DNA of 44,224 bases, taken from the NCBI GenBank assembly GCA_005879535.1, contig VBKI01000064.1:1-44224 (forward strand), read 5' to 3'. The position numbers were made by a program, and so were the translations under genes. The DNA comes from Deltaproteobacteria bacterium (GTDB lineage: Bacteria > Myxococcota > Myxococcia > Myxococcales > 40CM-4-68-19). A model generated the notes under the pieces. The model was not told the origin of the DNA. It did not search any database and worked only from the letters and a program-made list of their open reading frames with translations. Of the stretch, positions 20,791 through 28,497 are shown piece by piece. Within the stretch, counting starts at the first letter, position 1, and the number at the start of each line of letters is the position of its first letter.

Positions 20791-22697
20791 CCCTCGAAGC
20801 TGTCGCTGGGCGCCGGCGCCGGCCCTGACCGCGGGGCCTTGCGCTTCGGTTGCGGCGGCGCGCCGGCCATCCGGCGCGCCGTCCGCGCAAGCTCGCGGTA
20901 GGCAGGCAGATGCGGCTGGAGCAGCGCGCGCTGCATCGCCTTTTCGTCCACGTCCTTCGGGATATGCAGCGGCTTGCCCGTGTTGGGATGGAACCCCGAG
21001 TAGTACATGTCCGTCGCCAGCGTCATCGGCGTCGGCGTGAAGTCCTGCACTTGCTGCGGGCGCCAGCCGTTCTCCGCGAGGTAGTCGGAGAGCTCCACCA
21101 TGTCCTTCACGTCGCAGCCGGGATGCCCGGAGATGAAATAGGGGATGAGGTACTGCTCCTTTCCGGCTTCGCCCGAGTACCTCTCGAACAGCTCCTTGAA
21201 GCGAACGAACATCTCCTTGCCAGGCTTCTTCATCACCTTCACGACGCCAGGCGAGATGTGCTCCGGCGCGATCTTGAGATGCCCGCCGACATGGTTCGCC
21301 ACCAGCTCGCGGATGTACTCGTCACCGTTCCTTGAATCCGCGAAGGCGACGTCGTAACGCACCCCGCTCGCGACGAACGCGCGCTTCACGCCGGGGAGGG
21401 CTCGCGCCTTGCGCATCAGCTGGATGAGCGGGCCGTGGTCGGTGCCGAATTTTTCGCACACCGTGGGATAGACGCAGGAAGCGCGCCGGCAACGCAGATG
21501 CCAGTCCTCGTCGGTACAGACCATGTGCCACATGTTCGCGGTCGCCCCGCCGATGTCGCTGACGACACCGGTCCAGCCGGGCACGTTTTTCAAGCCCTCG
21601 ATCTCGCGCAGCACCGACGCTTCGCTGCGCGAGACCACGTCGCGGCCCTGGTGCTCGGTGATGCAGCAGAAGCTGCATCCCGCGGCGCAGCCGCGCATGA
21701 TCGTCACGCTGAACCGGATCTGCTCCCACGCCGGAATCTTCGCCTCGCCGTACATCGGGTGCGGCAACCGCGTGAACGGCAGCTCGTACTCCGCATCGAT
21801 CGACTCCGTCGAGGGCGGGGGCGCTGGCGGGTTCACGTAGACGAGCTCGCGGCCGTGCTTCTGGACGAGGATGCGCGCGTTGTCCGGATTGTGCTCGAGA
21901 TGGTAGAGGCGCGAAAACTCGGCGTAGACGCGCTTGTCGGCGACGATCTCCTCGTAGGAAGGGAGCCACACTTCCTCGCGATCCCGCGCGCCGGCCAGAT
22001 GCCTCCAGGCCTGCTCCGGCTCGTCGCGGAAGCGCACCGCGGTGCCGCGCACGTCGGTGAGCCCGCAGATGTCCTCGCCGGCCGCGAGCCGCGCGGCGAT
22101 CTCCAGAATGGGCCGCTCCGCCATCCCGTAAACGACGATGTCCGCCGGGCAGTCGACGAGGATGGAATGGCGGACGCGATCGCTCCAGTAGTCGTAGTGC
22201 GCGAGCCGCCGCAGCGAAGCCTCCACGCCTCCGAGCACGACGGGGACGCCAGGGAACAGCTTCTTCAGCTTCCTGGTGTAGACGGCCGCCGCGTAGTCGG
22301 GACGCTTGCCCGGCGCCGCGTCGGGCGTGTACGCGTCCGAGCTCCGCCGCTTCCTCCCGGCGGTGTAGTGGTTCACCATCGAGTCCATGTTGCCGCTGGA
22401 GACGCCGAAGAAGAGACGTGGCCGGCCGCAGGCGGCGAAGTCGGCGAGGCCGCTCGCTTCGTCCCAGCGCGGCTGGCTCACGATGCCGACCCGGAACCCG
22501 CGCGAGGCGAGCAGGCGGCCGATCAGCGGAACCCCGAAGGTAGGGTGATCGACGTGCGCGTCGCCGTTGACCAGGACGATGTCGAGCTGATCCCATCCGC
22601 GCCGCCGGGCGTCGTCGAGGGACACCGGCAGATACGCCCCGGCGCCGGGCCGCGCGGGCCGTTCTGCGCGTGTGGCGATCTGGACGAGGCGTTGCAT
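20787..22697 (-). CDS. YgiQ family radical SAM protein
   Basis: The 636-residue protein has an N-terminal cobalamin-binding-like domain (LDIVLVNGDAHVDHPTFG, VVLGGVEASLRRLAHYDYWSD). A radical SAM core follows, with the cluster motif CAAGCSFCC (C337, C341, C344). Further family signatures are EHQGRDVVSRS, SDIGGATANMW, KIAPEHISPGVVKVM, YFISGHPGC and VQDFTPTPMT. YgiQ-type enzymes (UPF0313) are known as a conserved radical SAM family of unknown substrate. The ATG at 22697 is preceded, 6 nt away, by TATAAA within a good promoter, so the start is convincing even without a Shine-Dalgarno. The C-terminal tail is Pro/Lys-rich (PPQPKRKAPRSGP). Confidence 0.93.
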   Translation of the reverse strand: MQRLVQIATRAERPARPGAGAYLPVSLDDARRRGWDQLDIVLVNGDAHVDHPTFGVPLIGRLLASRGFRVGIVSQPRWDEASGLADFAACGRPRLFFGVSSGNMDSMVNHYTAGRKRRSSDAYTPDAAPGKRPDYAAAVYTRKLKKLFPGVPVVLGGVEASLRRLAHYDYWSDRVRHSILVDCPADIVVYGMAERPILEIAARLAAGEDICGLTDVRGTAVRFRDEPEQAWRHLAGARDREEVWLPSYEEIVADKRVYAEFSRLYHLEHNPDNARILVQKHGRELVYVNPPAPPPSTESIDAEYELPFTRLPHPMYGEAKIPAWEQIRFSVTIMRGCAAGCSFCCITEHQGRDVVSRSEASVLREIEGLKNVPGWTGVVSDIGGATANMWHMVCTDEDWHLRCRRASCVYPTVCEKFGTDHGPLIQLMRKARALPGVKRAFVASGVRYDVAFADSRNGDEYIRELVANHVGGHLKIAPEHISPGVVKVMKKPGKEMFVRFKELFERYSGEAGKEQYLIPYFISGHPGCDVKDMVELSDYLAENGWRPQQVQDFTPTPMTLATDMYYSGFHPNTGKPLHIPKDVDEKAMQRALLQPHLPAYRELARTARRMAGAPPQPKRKAPRSGPAPAPSDSFEG

Positions 22698-22703
22698 CGG
22701 TCG

Positions 22704-22732
22704 TTTATAACGTCGCCGCCCGTGTAGGTAAA
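22704..22732 (-). promoter_or_regulatory. Promoter of the YgiQ gene (leaderless geometry)
   Basis: TTTACC (22732-22727) and TATAAA (22709-22704) on the minus strand are separated by exactly 17 bp. The -10 ends 6 nt before the ATG at 22697, so the transcript would begin at about the A of the start codon. Confidence 0.55.
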
Positions 22733-22800
22733 TTCCACCGATCCGGAATTTGCAGCGTTTTGGCGCGGCATTGGAACGCGTCTGGTATCCTGCCGCGGAC

Positions 22801-24228
22801 ATGTCCGAGCCCCGTGCGCCCGCTCCGCCGTCGTTCTCGGACGACGCTCTGCCCGCGCGCGCGGCGGTGGATCCGCTGGCCGGTGACTGGTCCGAAGGCA
22901 TGCGCGGTCCGCTGCGCGCGCACCGCATTTCCCAGCCGCGGCGGATTTCGGCGGACGCAAAGGCACACGAACCAGACGAGACGCCGCCGGCGCCGGCGTC
23001 GTCCCCGCCTCCTGAACCGCTTCCGGAATCTGCCCCGACGCCGTGGAGCGAGCCCGTACCGGAGACCACGGCGACATTCGCGGCCCCTGTCAGTGCCTCG
23101 GGCGCGACGAATGCCTGGGACATGCGCGCGCCGGCCGCGCCAGAAAACCAGGCTCCCGCGCCGGACGACACCTGGACCACCGCGCCTGCGGAACCTGCGC
23201 AGGAATGGCAGGCGGAAACGGCGCCCGAGGGTTGGGAAGAAGTGCGCAAGCCCGAGCCTGCGGCGATGCCTGAAGCGCCCCTGACCGACTGGAGCTCCTT
23301 GCGCAGCGGACCGGACTGGTCGGCGCCCGTGCCTTCCGCGGAGGCCGCAAATGACGGGTGGGGTGCTGTTCCTCCTGCGCCAGAGAGCTCGCATTGGTCC
23401 GCGCCAGCCTCCAGCGCCGCGGAAACAGAGTGGACCCCGCCTCCCTCCGATGCACAGTGGGCAGCTCCCGCGCCAGCGACGACCGGGGAGTGGGAAGTCC
23501 CGATCTTCGAGGCCGAGCCGGCGTCGCAGCCACAGACGGCTGCCCCGCCGCCCCGGACCGGGGCGGCGTGGAACGCTCCCGCCGTCGGGGCCAGCGCGCT
23601 CGAGCAGCTCGATTCGGAACCGATGGCCGCCGTGCCGGGCGCTGCGAACGATCTGTTCGGCAGCGTTCCCGCCGGAGGCTCGCTCGGAAGCAACGACGAC
23701 GATCTGGGCCCGCCCGAAGAGCTGGCGGCGCCCGAGGAGGTACTGCGACCCGTGGCCATCGATGATGACGATCCGGATCTTCCGCAAGCGACAGGCGAGC
23801 CAGCCAAGACTCGTGCTCAGCCGCTCGCCGCCTGGCGCCCCGCCGCCGTGAACGCCATGGCAGTCGACGGCGAGCATCGCGTTGCGGTCCACACCCGCGG
23901 AGGCCGCACCTTGCGCGGCACCATGCGCGACGTCGATCTCTCCAAGTCGCAGTTCCCGCTCGTGCCGCAAGGCGGAGGCGAGCCGGAAGCGATCTACCGC
24001 GCCGAGGTGAAGGCGATCTTCTTCATGCTCGCGCCGGGCGAGCCGGCGCACGCGGGCGACGGCGGCAAGGTCCGGGTGACGTTCGCGGACGGGCGCGTGA
24101 TCGAGGGCATCCGCGACGGCGCCGACGCCAAGCACGGCTTCTTCCTGGTGCCCCTGGACGCGGCGCGAAAGAACACGCACCGGATCTACGTGGCCCGCGA
24201 GGCGACCTCGGACATCAAAGATGGGTAG
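22801..24228 (+). CDS. Trp/Pro-rich disordered protein with C-terminal small beta-barrel region
   Basis: I do not recognise a family for this 475-residue protein. Residues 1-330 are disordered, Pro/Ala/Glu-rich and studded with about 15 tryptophans at intervals of mostly 8-25 residues, often as W-S/T/A-x-P (DTWTTAP, PDWSAPV, SHWSAPA, TEWTPPP, AQWAAPA). The last ~130 residues look folded and contain two related beta units: HRVAVHTRGGRTLRGTMRDVDL and VRVTFADGRVIEGIRDG. Each is followed by a hydrophobic strand (EVKAIFFML, GFFLVPLD). This suggests a PilZ- or Sm-like ligand-binding module on a long tether. The ATG at 22801 has TATCCT 9 nt upstream; an ATG at 22750 is the alternative. There is no signal peptide. 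Confidence 0.75.
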   Translation: MSEPRAPAPPSFSDDALPARAAVDPLAGDWSEGMRGPLRAHRISQPRRISADAKAHEPDETPPAPASSPPPEPLPESAPTPWSEPVPETTATFAAPVSASGATNAWDMRAPAAPENQAPAPDDTWTTAPAEPAQEWQAETAPEGWEEVRKPEPAAMPEAPLTDWSSLRSGPDWSAPVPSAEAANDGWGAVPPAPESSHWSAPASSAAETEWTPPPSDAQWAAPAPATTGEWEVPIFEAEPASQPQTAAPPPRTGAAWNAPAVGASALEQLDSEPMAAVPGAANDLFGSVPAGGSLGSNDDDLGPPEELAAPEEVLRPVAIDDDDPDLPQATGEPAKTRAQPLAAWRPAAVNAMAVDGEHRVAVHTRGGRTLRGTMRDVDLSKSQFPLVPQGGGEPEAIYRAEVKAIFFMLAPGEPAHAGDGGKVRVTFADGRVIEGIRDGADAKHGFFLVPLDAARKNTHRIYVAREATSDIKDG

Positions 24229-24244
24229 TGTACATTCTAAAGCG

Positions 24245-24278
24245 TAGCCGCTAAGCCGCCTTCGGGCGGCCGCGGCTA
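24245..24278. terminator. Bidirectional hairpin between convergent genes
   Basis: A 6-bp GCCGCC/GGCGGC stem closed by a TTCG loop (24255-24270) is nested in a second 7-bp stem (TAGCCGC 24245-24251 with GCGGCTA 24272-24278). It sits between the convergent stops at 24228 and 24276 and covers the TAG of the minus-strand gene. There is no long T run on either side, so full intrinsic function is uncertain. Confidence 0.6.
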
Positions 24279-25025
24279 GTGCAAATACTTGTCCGAGCCG
24301 CTACCGGTCCCGGTGAACGGGCCGCCCTCGTCGTCCTTCCCGCGCACGACGCGCAGCTTGCTCCGCCGGAGCTTGCGATCGATCCACCACACCTTCGTGC
24401 GCAGCAGCAGGTTTTGCGGCCTCACCCCGCCGGCGAACAGCACCCCGGCGCCGAGGCCGAAAAGCTGGGGCAGGTAAGCAACCCAGCTTCCCATCAGCAT
24501 GAAGAGCAGCGTGATCCCCGCAGAGATCGGCAACATCCAGCGCGCCTGCACAGGAATGAAGTAGAGGAAGATCCGCGCGGTCGGCATCAGCACCGCGAAC
24601 GCGGCGATCAGGCCTTCCAGCGAAGACCAATTGCCGAAGTACGGGTTCAGCCAGACGGGACCGAGGAGGAAACCGATCAATCCGGTCACCAGCGCTCCAG
24701 TCGCGCCGGTGACCATGTAGAACGTAATGAACCGCCGCGTCCCCCACATCTGCTCGAGCGACGCGCCGAGCAGCCACAGGCCGAGCAGCGCGAACAGCAG
24801 GCTGATCGGATCGAGGTTGAGGAAAGTGTACGTCAGCGGCTGCCACACCCAGCCGTGCCAGAAACGGGCTGGAGTGAACGCGACGATGATCTTCAATCTC
24901 TCGCCAGTATCGCCGAGCACCGCGGCGAGCACGGAGATGGCCAGCGTTGCGCCGCCGAGCCACTTCACGCCGCGCGTGAGTGGAGGGACCCCGAACCCCA
25001 TCGCCTGCTGGCCGCGCGGGCTCAT
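24276..25025 (-). CDS. Rhomboid-fold membrane protein lacking the catalytic dyad
   Basis: The 249-residue protein has about six hydrophobic helices and the rhomboid layout: VWQPLTYTFLN in the first loop, LGLWLLGASLEQMWGTRRF, then FYMVTGATGAL. At the site of the rhomboid serine motif GxSG it has NWSSLEGLIAAF, and the last core helix (LFGLGAGVLFAGG) lacks the catalytic histidine. It is therefore probably a pseudoprotease of the iRhom/derlin-like kind that binds rather than cleaves membrane clients. A basic tail (RKLRRSKLRVVRG) and a Gly/Ser-rich end follow. It is the last gene of the four-gene operon and starts 21 bp after the 67-residue gene. An ATG nine codons further in is an alternative start. 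Confidence 0.8.
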   Translation of the reverse strand: MSPRGQQAMGFGVPPLTRGVKWLGGATLAISVLAAVLGDTGERLKIIVAFTPARFWHGWVWQPLTYTFLNLDPISLLFALLGLWLLGASLEQMWGTRRFITFYMVTGATGALVTGLIGFLLGPVWLNPYFGNWSSLEGLIAAFAVLMPTARIFLYFIPVQARWMLPISAGITLLFMLMGSWVAYLPQLFGLGAGVLFAGGVRPQNLLLRTKVWWIDRKLRRSKLRVVRGKDDEGGPFTGTGSGSDKYLH

Positions 25026-25046
25026 CTGCCTTGGGAGTGTAAGCGC

Positions 25047-25250
25047 TCAGGTTCGCGCGCGCTCGCGGTAGAAGAGCGTGATCGTCAGGCAATGGAATTC
25101 CTTGTCCGAGGACTGCGTGACGATCTTGTCCACGATCTCCAACTGCGGGTTGTCGTGCAGCCAGCGGGTGATGTTGTCGCTCATCTGCTCGCGATCGCGG
25201 GCCAGCGTGGTGGAGAAGATCTTCATTCCCGTGAACGGCACGACGCTCAT
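25047..25250 (-). CDS. Small conserved-looking protein, 67 residues
   Basis: The gene lies between the DRE-TIM enzyme and the rhomboid-like gene. Its ATG overlaps the upstream stop (ATGA). The protein reads as one compact alpha/beta domain: KIFSTTLARDREQMSDNITRW, then PQLEIVDKIVTQSSD and a final strand HCLTITLFYRE. That order (strand, helix, strand, strand) is typical of small ligand- or protein-binding units. I do not recognise a named family. An in-frame ATG eight codons in (MKIFSTTL) could also be the start. Co-translation with the upstream enzyme suggests a linked role. Confidence 0.65.
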   Translation of the reverse strand: MSVVPFTGMKIFSTTLARDREQMSDNITRWLHDNPQLEIVDKIVTQSSDKEFHCLTITLFYRERART

Positions 25251-26470
25251 GAGCGGACCTCGCGCACGATCTGCGCCACTTCGGATTCGGTGAGGGTGCG
25301 GTTGCTCGCCTTGGCGCGGGCCAGCACCGCCTTTGCCAGCGGCTCGTCGGCGGGAATCTCGTGCCGCGCCAGCCAGTGCTTGACGTTGGAGAGGCCGCTC
25401 ATGGGGCCGATCTCGATCTCCTGCTCCTTGCCGAACTGCTCCGCCGGGACCCCGCTGTAGACCCGGTCGGCGAGCCAGCGATCGCCCTTGCGCTGCGCCT
25501 TGATGATGGCGGCGGCATGGACGCCGGTGGCGGTGCGGAACGCATCCGCTCCAGAGACCGGGTAGTTGACGGGAAGCTTGTGCCCTGTCGCCTGCGCCGC
25601 GAGCTGGACGAACCGCACGAGCTTCGACATGTCGCGGGCCCCGTAGACGGGATGGCCCATCAGCTTGAGGTTCACCAGCAGCTGATCGCAGGCGGTGTTG
25701 CCCACGCGCTCGCCGATGCCCGCCGCGCAACCGTGCAACCGCGTCGCGCCGGCGGCCCCCGCGGCCAGCGCGTTGGCCAGCGCCAGCCCGCGATCGTTGT
25801 GCCCATGCCAGTCGAGGCCGATCTGCGGCCCGGCCACCTCGCGGGCGAAGCGTACCAGCGCCTGGGCACCCTCCGGCGTGGCGTGGCCGACCGTATCGCA
25901 GAGGCAGAGCCGCTTCGCTCCAGCTTCGATGGCGCTGAGGAACAGCCGCCGCAGATCGTCCGGCTTGCTGCGGGTCGTGTCCTCGGTCACGTAGGTGACC
26001 GCGAGACCCTCTTTCACGGCGAACGAGATCGCCTCCACCGACTGCTTCTCGATGAACGAGACGTCCCACTCCTCCGCGTACTGGCGGATCGGCGAGCTGC
26101 CGATGAACGCGTAGACCTCGAGCGGAACGCCGGTCTCCTGCTGCAGCTCGGCGGCCGGCGCGATGTCGGAGACCACCGTCCTGCAAGCGACGTTGACGCG
26201 GATCTTCAGCCGCGCATCGCGCTTCTCTTCCGCGAGCCGCTTCACCGCCGAGCGCTGGTGCGCGCCTGCGCCGGGAAGGCCGATGTCGAGCTGCGCGACT
26301 CCGAGCTCGTCGAGCAGGTGAAGAATCTCGATCTTCGCCTCGAGAGGCGGATCCACGGCGGAAGGGCTCTGGATGCCGTCGCGAAGGGTCTCGTCCAGCA
26401 CCTCCACGTGCGCGAGTTGCCCCAGCTCCGCCGCGCCGTTCCAGTCGTGGAAGAGGTCCTGCTCGCGCAT
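25247..26470 (-). CDS. DRE-TIM acyl-CoA condensing enzyme (isopropylmalate/homocitrate synthase family)
   Basis: The 407-residue enzyme has the TIM-barrel signatures of the 2-isopropylmalate/homocitrate/citramalate synthase family: VLDETLRDGIQSP (the DRE-TIM metal and base site), DIGLPGAG, CDTVGHATPEG and the metal histidines in DWHGHNDRGLALANALAAG. The GIGERVGNTA motif follows. These enzymes condense acetyl-CoA with a 2-oxoacid. No C-terminal LeuA regulatory domain is present, so the length matches homocitrate synthase/NifV-like or short LeuA-like forms; HMG-CoA lyase-type chemistry is less likely. It begins 11 bp after the thiolase stop and overlaps the 67-residue gene by 4 bp. The substrate is not decidable by eye. 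Confidence 0.85.
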   Translation of the reverse strand: MREQDLFHDWNGAAELGQLAHVEVLDETLRDGIQSPSAVDPPLEAKIEILHLLDELGVAQLDIGLPGAGAHQRSAVKRLAEEKRDARLKIRVNVACRTVVSDIAPAAELQQETGVPLEVYAFIGSSPIRQYAEEWDVSFIEKQSVEAISFAVKEGLAVTYVTEDTTRSKPDDLRRLFLSAIEAGAKRLCLCDTVGHATPEGAQALVRFAREVAGPQIGLDWHGHNDRGLALANALAAGAAGATRLHGCAAGIGERVGNTACDQLLVNLKLMGHPVYGARDMSKLVRFVQLAAQATGHKLPVNYPVSGADAFRTATGVHAAAIIKAQRKGDRWLADRVYSGVPAEQFGKEQEIEIGPMSGLSNVKHWLARHEIPADEPLAKAVLARAKASNRTLTESEVAQIVREVRS

Positions 26471-26481
26471 GCGGATCGATC

Positions 26482-27670
26482 CTATGCGGTCTCGAGCAGC
26501 AGCGCGATCCCCTGCCCGCCTCCGATGCAGGCGGAGCCGATGCCGCGGCGCACGCCCCTTCGCCGCATCTCGTAGAGCAGGTGGGCGGTGATGCGTGCAC
26601 CGGAGGCGGCGAGCGGGTGCCCGACGGCGATGGCGCCGCCGTCGACGTTGGTGCGGTCGCGCGGCAAGCCCAGATCCTTCTCCACCGCCAGGTACTGCGG
26701 AGCGAACGCCTCGTTCACCTCGAACAGGTCGAAGTCGGAGAGCTTCGCTTCGTGCCGCTGCAGGGCGCGGCGGATGGCGGGGGCCGGACCGATCCCCATG
26801 ATCGAAGGGTCGCATCCCGAGATGCCCCAGCCGGTGAGCCGGCCCAGCGGCTTGAGCCCCTTGCGCTCGGCGAACTGGCGGGTCGCCAGAACCAGCGCGG
26901 CGGCGCCGTCGCAGATGCCGCTGGCCGCGCCGGCGTGGATGACGCCGTCCTTCTTGAACACCTTGGGAGAGGCTCTCGACGGTCGTGTCCGGACGATTGT
27001 GCTCGTCGCGGGCGAACTGGATCGTCGTCCCCTTCTTTCCCGGCAGGTCCATCGGCGCGATCTCGTCCGCGAACCGCCCCGCCTCCTGCGCCGCCGCGAA
27101 CCGCTTCTGGCTCTGCACGCTGTACTCGTCGACGTCCTTCTGGGAGATGGAGTACTTCGTCGCCAGGTTCTCCGCGGTCATCGCCATCGGCAGCCCGGTG
27201 TAACTGTCGGTCAGCGCCTCCCACAGCGAGTCCTCGAGCTTCGGCGACTTCCCGAGGGCCACCCCGAAACGGATCCCGCGGGCGATGTGCGGCGCCTGCG
27301 ACATGCTCTCCGTTCCCCCGACCAGCGCGCACTCGCTGTGACCGGCGAGCATTTCCAACGCCGCGTCCACGACGGCCTGGAATCCCGATCCGCAGAGGCG
27401 GTTGACGGTCAGGGCGGGCACCAGCTGCGGGATGCCGCTGCGCAACCCGACGTGGCGCGCGAGATAGATGGCGTCCGGGCTGGTCTGCACCACGTTGCCG
27501 AAGACCACGTTGTCGATGTCCTCCGGCTTCACCCCGGACTGCGCGAGGGCCGCCTTCGCCGCGTGGACGCCGAGCTCCGTGGCGGAGATGTCCTTCAACG
27601 AACCGCCGTAGGTGCCGAAGGGGGTGCGCCGCGCGGACAGGAAGACGAGCTCGGTGGGAATGGGCTTCAT
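26482..27670 (-). pseudogene. Acetyl-CoA acetyltransferase (thiolase) interrupted by a frameshift
   Basis: Two frames together encode an almost complete ~395-residue thiolase. The 5' part (from ATG 27670) has RTPFGTYGGSLKD, the nucleophile VNRLCGSGFQ (C93) and GGTESMSQAPH. The 3' part, in another frame, has SGICDGAAALVLA, FEVNEAFAPQ, the GHPLAASGAR histidine and the second cysteine in SACIGGGQG. The frames meet at about 26960-26985, where CTCTCCCAAGG carries one base too many for SLSKVFKKDGV. The corrected reading is also about three residues shorter than the usual sLakLxpvF, so more than a single-base slip may be involved. All catalytic residues are intact, so a recent lesion or an assembly error is equally possible. 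It leads a four-gene operon divergent from an ArsR-type regulator. Confidence 0.8.
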
Positions 27671-27697
27671 CGTTTGGCTCCGTAGGACGGGTGCCGG

Positions 27698-27726
27698 AGC
27701 ATAACCATTTCGCAGCGGGTTGACAT
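27698..27726 (-). promoter_or_regulatory. Putative promoter of the thiolase operon
   Basis: ATGTCA (27726-27721) and TATGCT (27703-27698) on the minus strand are 17 bp apart. The -35 abuts the ArsR-type palindrome at 27726-27743. A GGAG 7 nt before the ATG at 27670 serves as ribosome-binding site. Confidence 0.45.
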
Positions 27727-27747
27727 GTGACTATTTAGTCACATAAT
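27720..27747 (+). promoter_or_regulatory. Promoter of the ArsR-SRPBCC gene (leaderless geometry)
   Basis: A perfect TTGACA (27720-27725) and CATAAT (27742-27747) are 16 bp apart. The -10 ends 6 nt before the ATG at 27754, so transcription should start at the start codon. The spacer is almost wholly occupied by the operator palindrome. Confidence 0.65.
27726..27743. promoter_or_regulatory. ArsR-type operator palindrome
   Basis: TGTGACTA-TT-TAGTCACA is a perfect 18-bp inverted repeat in the gap between the thiolase operon and the ArsR-SRPBCC gene. It fills the -35/-10 spacer of the regulator's promoter and touches the -35 of the thiolase promoter. TGACTA/TAGTCA half-sites are of the kind recognised by ArsR-family dimers. 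Autorepression plus control of the operon is inferred from position. Confidence 0.7.
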
Positions 27748-27753
27748 GGGGCA

Positions 27754-28497
27754 ATGGACGACGTGTTCAAGGCCCTCGCCGACCCCAACCGGCGCAAGCT
27801 GCTGGATCGACTGTTCCGGCGGGACGGGCAGACGCTGGGCGAGCTGTGCGAGCGCGTCGACATGACCCGCTTCGGGGTGATGAAGCACCTGCGCGTCCTC
27901 GAGGAAGCGGGATTGATCAGTTCGCGCCGGCAGGGGCGCGAGAAGCTGCACTACCTCAACCCGATGCCCATCCGGCTGGTCCACGACCGCTGGGTGAGCA
28001 AGTACCGCGCGCCGTTCGCGGCCGCGCTCAGCGACCTGAAGTCGCGACTGGAGGTCAAGATGGCGGAGATCCAGGTGTACGAGCTGTTCATCCGCACCAC
28101 GCCGGAGAAGCTCTGGCAGGCTCTCACCGACGGCGAGGTGACGAAGAAGTACTTCTTCGGCGAGGAGATCCATTCCGACTGGAAGCCGGGATCGGAGTGG
28201 TATTCCAGCAGCCCGGAGGGGAGGCGCGACGTCGACGGCAAGGTGCTGGAATGCGATCCGCTGCGGCGCCTGGTGATCACCTGGCGCGTCCTCTACAATC
28301 CCGACCTCTCGAAGGAGCTCTCGCGCGTGACATACCTGATCGATCAGCGCGGCGAGATGTGCAAGCTGTCGGTCACCCACGACGTCAGCGATGCGCCGAA
28401 GACGGCCAGCCACGTCAGCACCAACGGATGGCAGTGGGTGATCTCCAGCCTCAAGTCGCTGCTGGAGACCGGTCAGGGGCTCCCGACGCCGCAGTGA
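27754..28497 (+). CDS. ArsR-family regulator fused to an SRPBCC (AHSA1-type) domain
   Basis: The 247-residue protein has an N-terminal winged helix (about 1-95: VFKALADPNRRKLLDRLF, LCERVDMTRFGVMKHLRVLEEAGLI, REKLHYLNP). A START-like SRPBCC domain follows (about 105-240: YELFIRTTPEKLWQALTDGEVTKKYFFGE, WYSSSPEGRRDVDGKVLE, HVSTNGWQWVISSLKSLLE). These two domains are commonly encoded by adjacent genes; here they form one chain. The metal-binding ELCVCDL cysteines of ArsR/SmtB are reduced to ELCER, so the signal is more likely a lipophilic ligand held by the SRPBCC pocket. The upstream palindrome suggests autoregulation and control of the divergent thiolase operon. The ATG at 27754 has no leader by the predicted promoter. 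Confidence 0.88.
   Translation: MDDVFKALADPNRRKLLDRLFRRDGQTLGELCERVDMTRFGVMKHLRVLEEAGLISSRRQGREKLHYLNPMPIRLVHDRWVSKYRAPFAAALSDLKSRLEVKMAEIQVYELFIRTTPEKLWQALTDGEVTKKYFFGEEIHSDWKPGSEWYSSSPEGRRDVDGKVLECDPLRRLVITWRVLYNPDLSKELSRVTYLIDQRGEMCKLSVTHDVSDAPKTASHVSTNGWQWVISSLKSLLETGQGLPTPQ

Noticed and set aside
22769-23807. An N-terminal extension of about 370 residues on the YgiQ protein
   Set aside because: The extension is Ser/Gly/Ala-rich antisense of the Trp/Pro-rich gene. The YgiQ family starts at the ATG at 22697, which has its own promoter.
25247-27670. A genuine 807-residue thiolase/DRE-TIM fusion protein
   Set aside because: Between about 26965 and 26470 this frame reads as Arg-rich non-protein sequence, and the thiolase C-terminal half is intact in the neighbouring frame. 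A frameshift explains it better.
27726-27743. A CRP/FNR-type binding site, because of TGTGA...TCACA
   Set aside because: The 2-nt spacer in TGTGACTA-TT-TAGTCACA is too short for the 6-nt spacing of CRP sites. Position beside an ArsR gene and TGACTA half-sites favour ArsR.
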